From Xenococcus sp. PCC 7305 (GTDB lineage: Bacteria; Cyanobacteriota; Cyanobacteriia; Cyanobacteriales; Xenococcaceae), in assembly GCF_000332055.1 (NCBI RefSeq), contig NZ_ALVZ01000218.1, forward strand, positions 1 through 64,000: a DNA stretch of 64,000 nucleotides, in the 5' to 3' direction. The position numbers and the translations under genes are program-made. The notes below the pieces were generated by a model. It did no database searches. It was not told the DNA's origin and worked only from the letters and a program-made list of their open reading frames with translations. Below, piece by piece: positions 47,133-56,564 of the stretch (within the stretch, counting starts at the first letter, position 1; every line of letters starts with the position of its first letter).

Positions 47133-47269
47133 AAATTTTGCTGACAATTACTTAACTCTTTCCGAGTAGATTGTAATTCTGCTCGGAATTTCTCAATTTC
47201 ATCCTTACTCAGGGAAGGTGAAATTGATTCTGAAGTGCCGATAATTCCGTTTTTAGGAAATTGAGACAT
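47114..47269 (-). CDS. 51-residue small protein with C-terminus altered by the IS1 insertion
   Basis: ATG at 47269: MSQFPKNGIIGTSESISPS, then a charged helix KDEIEKFRAELQSTRKELSN and CQQN. The frame crosses the IS1 boundary at 47132/47133 and ends with the IS-derived VVLNK at 47114. Joining the flanks across one AAATTTTG copy gives NLINSNP and a stop, so the pre-insertion protein was also about 51 residues. Unknown function; only a weak GGA ribosome site. Confidence 0.45.
   Translation of the reverse strand: MSQFPKNGIIGTSESISPSLSKDEIEKFRAELQSTRKELSNCQQNLVVLNK
47133..47140. repeat. IS1 target duplication, right copy
   Basis: AAATTTTG, identical to 46351-46358. Confidence 0.9.
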
Positions 47270-47501
47270 TGTATAAAGTCCGATCACAAGCTACTCTGAG
47301 ATCGCAAGTTTTTAAATACTAAAACTTGAAACCTCTTTACTTTTTCAGCTAATTAAGCAGCGATCGCATCAAAATAGTAAGAAAAAGTTAAAACTGAGAC
47401 AAAATTAGACTTTGCAGATGAAAAGTCGAGGCACAATGTTGATAGATAGCTTATTTACGTCCACTTCTGCTAGCAATAAACAGCATTAGCAAGAATCAAG
47501 C

Positions 47502-48167
47502 TTACCAAGGCAAAATTTCCCCATTAGCATGCCAAAACGTTCCTGTATTTTCAAGATTTAGTTCCTCAATACGGGCGAGTAATCCTTTAACAGATTGTTC
47601 TGGGGTAATGCCTGAATCAGTAAAACCAGTCATCCGAGTTTTGACCAATCCTGGATGAAGAATCGCAACCGAGATGCCTTGGGGTTTGAGGTCCACAGAT
47701 AGGGATTTCCCAGCCATGGATAAAGCCACCTTAGACATACGATAGCCATAGGAACCACCTGAAGTATTATCATCGATTGATCCCATACGACTAGTCATCA
47801 TAATGACTTTTGAGCCTTGTTTGAGATTGGGAAGCAAAGCTTTAGTTAGTCGTAGAGCTCCAATGGCATTAACTTCAAATTGTCGGCGAATACTGTCGAA
47901 ATCGAGACTATTAAGACTAATGCGCTCTACAATAGCAGCATTGTTAATCAAAACATCAATTGATTGGTTCTTAAGTCTTCTGGCCAAATCACCAACCTGC
48001 TCCTCGTCCGTAATATCGACACCAGTTTCGATGGTAATGCCCAAATTCTCTAACTTTGATGATGCAGAACGACAGACCGCAATAACGCGATCGCCTCGCT
48101 GCTGAAGTTGACGGCAATATTCTAAACCAATGCCGCGATTTGCTCCTGTTACTAAATAAGTACTCAT
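47502..48167 (-). CDS. SDR family oxidoreductase (C-factor-like)
   Basis: 221 residues of a classical short-chain dehydrogenase: cofactor loop TGANRGIGLEY, INNAA, a catalytic Ser/Tyr/Lys set around TSRMGSIDDN and YGYRMSK, and HPGLVKTRM. Closest in style to the CsgA/C-factor subgroup, whose substrates are mostly unknown. It starts four bases downstream of the lipoprotein gene stop (48172), so the two form an operon. ATG at 48167. Confidence 0.9.
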   Translation of the reverse strand: MSTYLVTGANRGIGLEYCRQLQQRGDRVIAVCRSASSKLENLGITIETGVDITDEEQVGDLARRLKNQSIDVLINNAAIVERISLNSLDFDSIRRQFEVNAIGALRLTKALLPNLKQGSKVIMMTSRMGSIDDNTSGGSYGYRMSKVALSMAGKSLSVDLKPQGISVAILHPGLVKTRMTGFTDSGITPEQSVKGLLARIEELNLENTGTFWHANGEILPW

Positions 48168-48171
48168 TAAT

Positions 48172-48723
48172 TCAATTATTAATAGGTGTTGCTTTTTCTA
48201 CAGAACCATTATTAATGCCCATCGTTAACTGCAAAGGAATGTTCTTGGGGTAAGCCTTCACGACTTGTCGATATACAGCATGGTTAGTTGGCAAAGTAAT
48301 ATTTTGGCCATCTTGCTGATAGGTAATATGATACTTAACTTGTCTCAAAAGTTCCGGCTTGCCTGGTTTTTCGTAGGCTCTTTTTTGTCGGGCTTCAATT
48401 TCATCTAAACTGGGCTTGGGCGGTATTTTTGCCCACCATAACCCCTGATCATCGGGGCCAAAAGCTGCATTTTCTGGCCTTTCCCCATTGATATTCAGCA
48501 AAGAAACCGAGGCGAACTCTTCAAACCGTCCTAGTTTCCCTTCCGTGGAGGTATTAGCGTAATTTGCCTGCCAAGTCAAAATAGTTAAAGCCGCAGCTTC
48601 GTATTGAGTGGCGTTTTGAGTTCCACAACCAGCAAACATTACGACTAAGCTGCAACTCAAAATCGCTAATAGAAATTGACGAAATTTTTTCCAAGATTTG
48701 TGAAAAGCGTTTCTCATATTCAT
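48172..48723 (-). CDS. Putative lipoprotein of unknown function
   Basis: 183 residues with a basic N-terminus, a hydrophobic stretch and lipobox FAGC (Cys about residue 33), so a membrane-anchored lipoprotein. The mature part has ALTILTWQANYANTSTEGKLGRFEEFASVSLLNING and a Trp-rich LWWAKIPPKPS-DEIEARQKRAYE segment. Not a family I can name. Upstream partner of the SDR gene. ATG at 48723; a TTCCCTA array precedes it. Confidence 0.78.
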   Translation of the reverse strand: MNMRNAFHKSWKKFRQFLLAILSCSLVVMFAGCGTQNATQYEAAALTILTWQANYANTSTEGKLGRFEEFASVSLLNINGERPENAAFGPDDQGLWWAKIPPKPSLDEIEARQKRAYEKPGKPELLRQVKYHITYQQDGQNITLPTNHAVYRQVVKAYPKNIPLQLTMGINNGSVEKATPINN

Positions 48724-48739
48724 AAGATACAGTTTGCTG

Positions 48740-48769
48740 TTCCCTATTCCCTATTCCCTATTCCCTATT
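48740..48769. repeat. TTCCCTA heptamer array
   Basis: Four perfect copies of TTCCCTA in the divergent gap between the lipoprotein and the M23 peptidase genes. Confidence 0.8.
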
Positions 48770-48895
48770 GATGATAACGGTTAACTGAATATAGCTCTTT
48801 TCTTCTAGAAGATAATATGTAAAGATACGTTAAGTTTTAAAGATTAAGATTTCTATATTTTAAGTTGCTGTAATATTTTTCGGGAGAATTTGTTA

Positions 48896-49783
48896 GTGAA
48901 GAATTTGCTTTTGAGTGTATTTGTACTAGTCGGAGCCATTGGCAGTAACCAGGTTTTAGCAACAGTAAAAATACCAGAAGTAGATTTGATGACCAGAATT
49001 CTCCAGGATAATATTCTGTCAAATGAGGTTACTAGGCGATCACCACAGCAGACCAGCAAGATACCAAATTCACTGATCCCTAACGATTCTGCATCTTACC
49101 CAGACAATCTTGTCACAGCTCAAACGGTGGGTCAAATAAAATTAAAATTTCACTTATTAGAAAAGATCAATAGTTTATTGCTGGTCGAATTTCCCATGGC
49201 GACAACAGAAATTGCGACGACTAATATTGAACAGGCAAAACCACCATTAGAATCAACCAGCTCCTTAACAAAAAATAATAATTCACCTCGTTATCCGAAG
49301 ATTGCGCGCAGTAGTTTAATTGTTAATCTTCCAGAGAATAAAGCATTTTCGACGCAATTAAGTTTGGTCAATCCAGCACCGGAAATGAAGAATATTACTA
49401 GTGGTTTTGGTTGGCGAATTAGACCCTATAGTGGTCAAAGACAATTTCATAAAGGTATTGATTATGGAGCTCCGTTGGGTTCTCCTGTGGTGGCAGCGGG
49501 CAATGGCATTGTGACCAAAGTGGTATCGGGATGTGCCGATTTTCGCAATCTTTCCTGTGGTCAACAGTTTGGCAATAGAATTGAAATCGATCATGGCAAT
49601 GGCGCGATCGCAACCTATGGTCATCTATTGCATAATTCGATCAAGATTACCGAAGGGACCAAGGTTTGGCAAAACCAAGAAATTGCCCAAGTTGGCAGTT
49701 CGGGCTGGTCTTCGGGAGCCCATCTTGATTTTAGGATCGAGGTTAATGGAGAATTTCAAGATCCGAATAAATATGTGAAATAA
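48896..49783 (+). CDS. M23 (LytM-type) peptidoglycan endopeptidase-like protein
   Basis: About 295 residues: signal peptide (NLLLSVFVLVGAIGSNQVLA), a variable linker, then an M23 domain with SGFGWRIRPYSGQRQFHKGIDYGAPLGSPVVA (HxxxD zinc ligands), IEIDHGNGAIATYGHL and SGWSSGAHLDFRIEVNGE (HxD/H). All zinc ligands appear present, so it may cleave peptide cross-links in the wall. GTG at 48896 is preferred: GGGAG lies ~9 nt upstream. A TTG at 48890 is too close to that site. Confidence 0.92.
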   Translation: MKNLLLSVFVLVGAIGSNQVLATVKIPEVDLMTRILQDNILSNEVTRRSPQQTSKIPNSLIPNDSASYPDNLVTAQTVGQIKLKFHLLEKINSLLLVEFPMATTEIATTNIEQAKPPLESTSSLTKNNNSPRYPKIARSSLIVNLPENKAFSTQLSLVNPAPEMKNITSGFGWRIRPYSGQRQFHKGIDYGAPLGSPVVAAGNGIVTKVVSGCADFRNLSCGQQFGNRIEIDHGNGAIATYGHLLHNSIKITEGTKVWQNQEIAQVGSSGWSSGAHLDFRIEVNGEFQDPNKYVK

Positions 49784-49863
49784 TTGCAGACCCCAACAGT
49801 TGCGGAGATTGACGTTTTTCGGCAATATGAAAGCGGAATCCCCACCCTATAAGGTAAATAATT

Positions 49864-52800
49864 GTGTCTTCATTGTCTTATCTTTTGAATGTTGAGCAAT
49901 TTCTCAGCCATTGCAGCCAATCTAGCGGACATACCTTTAATGCTTTTACCGAACTGTTAGCCAATTTGCGATCGCCTGAGACGAGAATCAGTACTCGAAA
50001 ATTCTTGTCATCATTGCACCAAGCTTGGTTGAAAAGGGAGCATCAAGAGCAATTTTATTTTTCCTTTGTTACTCAAGCGGTCAAAACGGCTAATGGCGAT
50101 CGCCAAGAATTATTATTACTATTATTTCCGAGTATCTTTGCCCCAGAAGAATGGTCATTTACCTTTTATGAAGGGTTACTCCGTTATCCTGCGGAAGAAT
50201 TTTATGATCGCCTGGTTGTGGAACTCGGTTGTGGCTGTGGTTGGATTACCCTCGCGATCGCCTTACATTCTTTGCCGAAGAAAATTTACGGCGTCGATAT
50301 AAATCCCCGAGCGATTATTTGTTCCCAGTTAAATCTTTATCTCAATGCCCTGGACAAAGAAGGCGAACCAATTCTAGACCAAGAAGAGTTCACTTTATTA
50401 GAGCGAGTTGAATTTGCCGAATCCAATCTACTAGAATATTTTTTCGTCCATCCCAAACCCTTGGATCGCATCATTGGTTGTATTCCCCAAGTGCTAAACC
50501 CTGAACTGGAAGTAATGCGAAATTTAGTGAAACAGGAAGCTAATGACGAATTTCTCCATTCTTTGAGTAATTATTGTGAAAAACAAGGCTATGTGGAGGA
50601 TCAATTTGGGTTAGGGTTATTAGCCAAAGCCGTAGAGCAAACCATCAAACTGCTACGACCGACAGGCAAGATTATCCTCAATTTTGGCGGACGACCGGGA
50701 GCAACGGTTCTCGAACGTTTGTTGACAAGAAGAGGCTTGGAAATTCGCCGGATTTGGGAAACTAGAGTGCGACAAGATCCTGATACCGATATCTCGGGGC
50801 TAGTGGCTATTGAAAAAGCGACCGGGCATCGCTTTGAATTTTTTATGACACCACGGGGCAATCAACCAATTTCTGCGGCGACAGCTCAGGTTTATAGCGA
50901 ACATGGTGGCGAAATTTTTCATTCTGTTGCAGTTTATGAAGGGATTCTAGCCTATCCGAACTGGCTCAAACAGATTTTTGCTGTCCTAGAAAAACCTCAG
51001 TTTCAGCAGGTTAAAAATGCCTTGGATCTGACGGAAAATGATTCTAAGGTAGCAGAAGAGAGATTTTACTGGCTGGCATCTTTGTTTACCTATCTCGATA
51101 ATTGTTCCCATTTCCCCTATGGGCTGATCGAAGGTGATTTTGGATTAAGAGAGAGAATTGTAGCCTATTTCCGTAATTATCATTCCATTCCCTGGAATAA
51201 TAACAATTTAGTAATCACACCATCACGGATCGAGATTATTAATAATTTATTGGCTATTTATGAACCCCAGTTGGTGACGGTGGATAAGAGTTTGCGATCG
51301 CTAATTCCCCACCATTGGCAGGCTAATCACGAATCACAACTGATTGAAACTCCCAGAACAACCAAGCTATTGCGTCAATTAATGGGCCAACTGAAACCAT
51401 CTCTGGTAATTACTGGTTTGACTCCATTTGAGATGCTTACCGAAGAGCCTTTGGCGTCTTTGGTTGAAATGGCAGAAAAGATCGGAGCTTTGCTAGTAGT
51501 AGATATTTCCGATAATTTAAACCTTTCGAGTCATCCAGCTAATAATGGGCTGTTTGAATATTTAGCAAGTAGAACATTACCAAGCAATGTAATTTTACTG
51601 GCAGATTTGATCAAGAACCGCTTGTACCCTGACATTTCGCTCTGTATCGGGGTTACCAGCCATGGTGAGCTGAGGCAAGATTTGATGAGAGCAGCGGAAC
51701 TAACCTATAGTCGCTGTTCCTGGATTGCCCAATTTTTCTATCAACAACTTCTCGAACAATTACTATATTTTCAGACTCCCAGATTTGGACAAACTACTAT
51801 TGAGGTGACTGAACCAGCTAATGCGGCTGATTTTTGCCGATTATCGCGATCGCCTGCGGTGACTCAAGCCTTTAAGCATCCTGCAATTCAAGAAAGTGAA
51901 TTACCTTTTACCGCCGCAACAATTCGGCTTGATAATGCCGATAACTGTCTAGCAAGTCCTGTAGTATTGAAAGAGGCGATCGCAGAAGCCTTTGCTCGCC
52001 AAGAAATTACCAAAGAGGACACAGCAATTGACATTCCTTTGGCTTCTGTGTTTGCCCAAAGATATCAAATCAAATTTTTGGATCAAAATCATTTGCTCTG
52101 TGGTGCAGGGGTCTCATCCCTTTTTACGGCGATCATAGAGAAATGTCGTCAAACTCAAGGTACTTTTATCTTTCCCCAAGGAGCCTATGGTGTTTTTCGC
52201 GCTGCATTAGATTTCCAGGGAGTCCCGGTTAAAACCATAACAGGTCGAGAATCAGAAAATTTCAAAATTAATCTAGAGATTTTAGAAAAAACTTTGCAAA
52301 GCACCAAGCAACCTTGGTTGTATCTCAATGCGCCTTTGGCTAATCCTACAGGCACTTACTATTCTTCAGCAGAATTACAGGCAATTATTGAGTTGGCTGA
52401 TCAATATGATACTTGGGTCGTGTTGGATCTTATTTTCTCTGGTTTAGAATTTGCGGCGGCGAAAACGGCGATCGACTTATCTTGGTTACAAGAAAGACGC
52501 CAAAGAAGCTCAGGTCCAATTCTTATGGGCGGAATTTCCAAAGAATTTGCGGCGGCAGGACTACGTTTTGGTTATTTATATTCTCCTGATATGGCGATCG
52601 TTAAGCAAATTAAGGAATTAATGCGCACTAAACTTCCGCAAAGCACTATGTATGCAATGGTAAGATTTTATGAAAAACTGGCCAGTAGAGATGCGGGCTT
52701 ACAGTTGCATCTAGAAAACCAGCGCAGATATTTGCAACAACGGGCCCAATTATTAACTACTACTCTCCAGGAATCTGGTTGGACAGTGATTTTTCCTGAA

Positions 52801-53061
52801 GGGGGATTGTTTCTAGTCGCCAAACCCTCAGCTTTTCTTGGCAAAACTTTATCTTATGAGGAGGATGGCAAGCAATACAAAACTGTAATTGATGGAGATA
52901 CCATTACCAGGGTTTTATTTTCTAAAGTTGGATTAAATATTAATAGTGCAACCTGGACCAATCTGCCCAACTATTGTCGCTTCGTTTTATCTGGCTCGGA
53001 AACCGAATTTCAAGGGGCATTGCCAAGAATCAGAGAATTTTATCAAAAATTTGCTCACTAA
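49864..53061 (+). CDS. Plant-type methionine S-methyltransferase (S-methylmethionine synthase)
   Basis: 1065 residues with the two-part layout of plant MMT. The N-terminal SAM methyltransferase (to ~330) has FPSIFAPEEWSFTFYEGL, VELGCGCGWIT (119-129), YGVDINPRAI, DRIIGCIPQVLNP, HSLSNYC, VEDQFGLGL and the DTDIS-LV-IEK stretch, all nearly as I recall them in Arabidopsis MMT. The C-terminal half is aminotransferase-like: NAPLANPTGTYY (823-834), VVLDLIFSG and GGISKEFAAAGLRFGY with Lys893 at the PLP position. A middle region (about 400-650) also resembles a degenerate aminotransferase. Product: S-methylmethionine from Met and SAM, a precursor of DMSP in plants. GTG start with AAGGT upstream. Followed 19 bp later by a sulfotransferase-like gene. 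Confidence 0.85.
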   Translation: MSSLSYLLNVEQFLSHCSQSSGHTFNAFTELLANLRSPETRISTRKFLSSLHQAWLKREHQEQFYFSFVTQAVKTANGDRQELLLLLFPSIFAPEEWSFTFYEGLLRYPAEEFYDRLVVELGCGCGWITLAIALHSLPKKIYGVDINPRAIICSQLNLYLNALDKEGEPILDQEEFTLLERVEFAESNLLEYFFVHPKPLDRIIGCIPQVLNPELEVMRNLVKQEANDEFLHSLSNYCEKQGYVEDQFGLGLLAKAVEQTIKLLRPTGKIILNFGGRPGATVLERLLTRRGLEIRRIWETRVRQDPDTDISGLVAIEKATGHRFEFFMTPRGNQPISAATAQVYSEHGGEIFHSVAVYEGILAYPNWLKQIFAVLEKPQFQQVKNALDLTENDSKVAEERFYWLASLFTYLDNCSHFPYGLIEGDFGLRERIVAYFRNYHSIPWNNNNLVITPSRIEIINNLLAIYEPQLVTVDKSLRSLIPHHWQANHESQLIETPRTTKLLRQLMGQLKPSLVITGLTPFEMLTEEPLASLVEMAEKIGALLVVDISDNLNLSSHPANNGLFEYLASRTLPSNVILLADLIKNRLYPDISLCIGVTSHGELRQDLMRAAELTYSRCSWIAQFFYQQLLEQLLYFQTPRFGQTTIEVTEPANAADFCRLSRSPAVTQAFKHPAIQESELPFTAATIRLDNADNCLASPVVLKEAIAEAFARQEITKEDTAIDIPLASVFAQRYQIKFLDQNHLLCGAGVSSLFTAIIEKCRQTQGTFIFPQGAYGVFRAALDFQGVPVKTITGRESENFKINLEILEKTLQSTKQPWLYLNAPLANPTGTYYSSAELQAIIELADQYDTWVVLDLIFSGLEFAAAKTAIDLSWLQERRQRSSGPILMGGISKEFAAAGLRFGYLYSPDMAIVKQIKELMRTKLPQSTMYAMVRFYEKLASRDAGLQLHLENQRRYLQQRAQLLTTTLQESGWTVIFPEGGLFLVAKPSAFLGKTLSYEEDGKQYKTVIDGDTITRVLFSKVGLNINSATWTNLPNYCRFVLSGSETEFQGALPRIREFYQKFAH

Positions 53062-53080
53062 ACCTAACAGGAAAGCAACA

Positions 53081-53866
53081 ATGAACATTGACAACAATTT
53101 AAAAAAAAACAACGAAGATTTACAGAAAAAGACACCCTCAATCTTGGCACTCTGGGCGGTGCCTCGCTCTGTCTCCACAGCTTTTGTCCGCATGATGATA
53201 GAAAGAGATGATTTTCATGTTTTTAATTCATCCTTCTCGGTTTATTATTATTTCAGTCACGACCGTGTTTTTGACCGTTATGGGGTAGAAGCAGATGATT
53301 CTTATGATTATCAAGCAGTACTCTCTTCCTTGGAAAATACTTCTACCAAAAAACCTCTTTTTTTAAAAGATATAGCTTATTACGTCAAGGAATGTATGAG
53401 CAAGGAATTTCTTAGTCATTTTCGTAATACCTTTATCATTCGAGATCCTAAATATGCACTGCCTTCGCTTTACAAAATAATGCCTGATTTTACTTTAGAA
53501 GAAACAGGATATGAACAGCAATATAGAATGTTGCAAATGGTACGAGAAAGCACGGGAAAAGTTCCTGTTGTTATTGATGGCAGCGAATTGAGGGCAAATC
53601 CAGAGGCGGTGGTGAAAGCTTATTGCCAGGCTGTCGATATTCCCTTTATCCCTCAGGCACTCAAATGGCAGCCCGGAAAAAAGTTTGCTCAAATGGAATT
53701 GTGGAAAGATTGGTACGACAATGTGATGAACAGTTCGAGGTTCTTGCCGTCCCAAGAGAATAAAGATGATGAGATTATCTTAAATAATAAAGTTGTTCAA
53801 GATGCCTATAAACATTGTTTACCTTTTTATCAGGAAATGTCTAAATATCGGATTCAGGTAAAATAA
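53081..53866 (+). CDS. Sulfotransferase-like P-loop protein
   Basis: 261 residues from the ATG at 53081, which has AGGAAAG upstream (an open extension to 52946 overlaps the methyltransferase and is rejected). ILALWAVPRSVSTAFVRMM gives the 5'-phosphosulfate-binding loop of PAPS sulfotransferases; FIIRDPKYALPSLY supplies the 3'-phosphate Arg/Ser motif; SELRANPEAVVKAYCQAVDIPF is the usual C-terminal helix. It would transfer sulfate from PAPS to an alcohol or amine. The tight 19-bp spacing to the methionine methyltransferase suggests a shared pathway, perhaps a sulfonium-sulfate metabolite, but the substrate is unknown. Confidence 0.82.
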   Translation: MNIDNNLKKNNEDLQKKTPSILALWAVPRSVSTAFVRMMIERDDFHVFNSSFSVYYYFSHDRVFDRYGVEADDSYDYQAVLSSLENTSTKKPLFLKDIAYYVKECMSKEFLSHFRNTFIIRDPKYALPSLYKIMPDFTLEETGYEQQYRMLQMVRESTGKVPVVIDGSELRANPEAVVKAYCQAVDIPFIPQALKWQPGKKFAQMELWKDWYDNVMNSSRFLPSQENKDDEIILNNKVVQDAYKHCLPFYQEMSKYRIQVK

Positions 53867-53928
53867 TCTAGTGGACGCGGGCGTAAATAAGACAACCATC
53901 AACGAAGAGCAAAAAGCTGATATATCAA

Positions 53929-53966
53929 GACTCATTACTCATTACTTCCGCGCAGCGGCACTAGTC
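53929..53966 (-). repeat. Dispersed 38-bp repeat, inverted copy
   Basis: The reverse complement matches 58823-58859 with three mismatches. It contains the hairpin CCGC-GCA-GCGG (53948-53958) and ATTACTC heptamers. The rest of the 154-bp gap shows no gene. Confidence 0.8.
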
Positions 53967-54020
53967 CCGCTATGGGTAAATACGCCAAAAGAACATACTT
54001 GATAATTTTGAGCTAAATGC

Positions 54021-56564
54021 TTATGTGAGCAATCTCCAAGCTTTAACAAAATTTCCTCGCATGATTGCTGCCACGCCACTTAAAGTTTTAACTTCGGGAA
54101 TGTCAGGATTAATTTTCAATGCAATATTCAATTCCTTAGTTGCCAATCTTGGCTTCCAATCATAAAGATAAACAAAAGCAAGATAAGCATAATTATAGGG
54201 ATTATTACTATCGAGTTCAGTAAGACTTTTAAAAGATGCGATCGCACCTCCCACATCCTGTTGCAATACTTGAGCTAAACCCACCGCATAAGTCCAATCC
54301 AATCTCTGTTGCAGAGTAATATCATCTTGTGCCAGGCGATAAGACAAAGCCAATTCTGTTTGTGCTAAATAATCTTGTTTACCATCATATTGATTAATGC
54401 GAGCAGTTTGAGCAAATATTGGGTCTAATCCTGTTATGTCTTGTCCCATATTCGGGGCAATAGTTCGTAATTGAGTAACTAAATCCAACTCTGGTGCGGG
54501 GATGTTTGCTGCATTAGGGTCAACAGTAATCTTGGTGTCGGGAATAGCTATGGGATACGTTTCTTTGGTTTGGCGATCGAGATAAGTCGCAGTTAATTTA
54601 TAGTCCCCTGTAATTATATTTTCAGGAGCTAACATTGCTGTGGTTTCTGTTACTTGAAATAATGATTGTTGATCATGTTTACTATCAGCTAACATTCCCA
54701 TGCCAATTCCATGATCGTGTAACCAGGAAGAATCTTTAACTTTATCTGTTTGATTTAGATTAGAAACTAGATTTTGATCTAACTGCCAAGTTAGCAAAAC
54801 AATCCCTTGTTGCAACTGCTTCCAAGTTCCTTGCCATTGGTAAGTAACAGGAATAGGAATACCTGGGGCAGCAGTGTCAGGAAAAATAATTTCACTTAGT
54901 TTGATTGTTTCATTAATCTTATTTTCTTCGGAATTATTAACAAAAGCTTCTAGTTTTTCTACTGTAACTAATGGTTGACTACGATGATATAACTTTAACG
55001 TACTATTATCCGGAAGTGTCCAATCTTTCTGTAGTTTGAAATCGCCACCTGTTTCTATCAACTTAGTAATTGCTTGTTGCGCTTCGGGAATCGAGCCTTG
55101 GTCACCAGTTTTAGTTAGAAACCAGTCTAGAGAATTAGCATCTTGGTTAATTTCCTCAAGTCTAATTCCGACCTGTCTCCCAACCACTTGAAAGTTATTT
55201 TGTCCGCCATAAAAAGAGAAATTATGTTGATTAATCGCAGGAGTAGAAGGCAAAACTCCCAAAGTCGATCGCAAATAGGGAGATGTTCTCATAATTTCTT
55301 GGACAACCTCGGCGTTAGGATATTTAGTTCCCGAATAGGGATAATGCTCCACGCGAGGACTTAGACTATGAGCAATAAAGTTTAAGCCTAAGGGAAACAT
55401 ATTCAATAACATCAAGCCAATCGATAAACCAATAGTTACCCAAAGGATTCTCTGTTGCCATCTGATTCGCCAAGACAATAAAGCGATCGCAATCATCAAA
55501 GATAGAACAGGCAATAAAGGTAAAATATATCGAGCATCTTTATTAATATTGACAGAAGATAATAAATAGCCTCCTATCAAATAAATTACTAGCCATTTTA
55601 GATTATTTTTATTATGGGGAAATCGAGAAATGGAGGCATGGGGAAGAAAACGATAAATTAGATATAGGAAAAATACGACAAGGGGAATAATCAGAATATG
55701 CCAGGATAATAGATAAGGTAGTATTTTAATGTAGTATGTCCAGGCATCAAGACTATTAAGTGCGGGATCTCCCTCCGCGATCGCAGAATCTAAGGTAGCT
55801 CTTTTGCCTGAAGTTAAAATCAATAGCCAGTTGGTACGGTACCAAGGATAAAAGACAACCAAGCTAGCAAAAAATGCTGTGATTAACTGGGAAACTCTTA
55901 ACCATTGCCGATCTTTAATGCAAGCAGATAATACCCAAACAATTGGCACAAACAAAAAGAATAATGCTGTTTGTTTGAGCAGCAGAGCAAAGCCAAAACT
56001 CAGTCCAAAGGCGATCGCGAGTAGCCAGGATTTTTTCTTGCCAATTTTCCAGAGAGTTAATAAATAGAAACTAAAAGCAACAATCGCAGTTAAAGGATAA
56101 TCCAATAAAAATTCGAGACGATAATAATATAATCCTGGTAAAACTTGGCATAATCCGGCTGCCCATAAGCCGATATTGGCATTAAACAAAGCTGTCCCCA
56201 GACCATAGATAGAGATTAGCAATAAAGCATTATAAAAAATCATCACCAAACTAGCAGCATCGGCACTAGTTCCCCAAAGATTAATCAAAGGTGTCGTGAG
56301 AATATAATGCAATGGCGGAATTTTACTCGAAATTAGCCAAAAACTACGCCACCAATCGCCATCAAACAATTGAGGATTTTGTAGAGCATGCCAATAGTTT
56401 AGAGCCCCATTAAGATAGTCAGCCTGATCCCAAGCAGGAACAGAATGATCGAGAAAAAACCAAAGGCGATCGCAGGCTGTGACTATTAACCAAATTACTA
56501 CCAAAATAATTAGGCTTTGTTTCCTATTAATTTGTTTTTGTCTCACTTGTTTCTTAATTATCAC
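54021..56564 (-). CDS. GT39-like membrane glycosyltransferase with C-terminal TPRs
   Basis: 847 residues. About a dozen spans in the first ~400 residues, with the acidic loop VPAWDQADYLNGALNYW after helix 1 and YYRLEFLLDYPLTAIVAF, as in GT39/GT83 (ArnT/PMT-like) enzymes that use polyprenyl-phosphate sugars at the outer face of the membrane. A large extracytoplasmic domain follows (beta-rich, 430-690), then TPRs at the C-terminus (YLAQTELALSYRLAQDD, PYNYAYLAFVYLYDWKPRLATKELNIALKINPD). GTG start at 56564; a GTG at 56546 is an alternative. Acceptor unknown. Confidence 0.85.
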   Translation of the reverse strand: MIIKKQVRQKQINRKQSLIILVVIWLIVTACDRLWFFLDHSVPAWDQADYLNGALNYWHALQNPQLFDGDWWRSFWLISSKIPPLHYILTTPLINLWGTSADAASLVMIFYNALLLISIYGLGTALFNANIGLWAAGLCQVLPGLYYYRLEFLLDYPLTAIVAFSFYLLTLWKIGKKKSWLLAIAFGLSFGFALLLKQTALFFLFVPIVWVLSACIKDRQWLRVSQLITAFFASLVVFYPWYRTNWLLILTSGKRATLDSAIAEGDPALNSLDAWTYYIKILPYLLSWHILIIPLVVFFLYLIYRFLPHASISRFPHNKNNLKWLVIYLIGGYLLSSVNINKDARYILPLLPVLSLMIAIALLSWRIRWQQRILWVTIGLSIGLMLLNMFPLGLNFIAHSLSPRVEHYPYSGTKYPNAEVVQEIMRTSPYLRSTLGVLPSTPAINQHNFSFYGGQNNFQVVGRQVGIRLEEINQDANSLDWFLTKTGDQGSIPEAQQAITKLIETGGDFKLQKDWTLPDNSTLKLYHRSQPLVTVEKLEAFVNNSEENKINETIKLSEIIFPDTAAPGIPIPVTYQWQGTWKQLQQGIVLLTWQLDQNLVSNLNQTDKVKDSSWLHDHGIGMGMLADSKHDQQSLFQVTETTAMLAPENIITGDYKLTATYLDRQTKETYPIAIPDTKITVDPNAANIPAPELDLVTQLRTIAPNMGQDITGLDPIFAQTARINQYDGKQDYLAQTELALSYRLAQDDITLQQRLDWTYAVGLAQVLQQDVGGAIASFKSLTELDSNNPYNYAYLAFVYLYDWKPRLATKELNIALKINPDIPEVKTLSGVAAIMRGNFVKAWRLLT

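Noticed and set aside
52946-53080. Upstream extension of the sulfotransferase gene to 52946
   Set aside because: It would overlap the methyltransferase by 116 bp; the ATG at 53081 has a good ribosome site and fits the family N-terminus.
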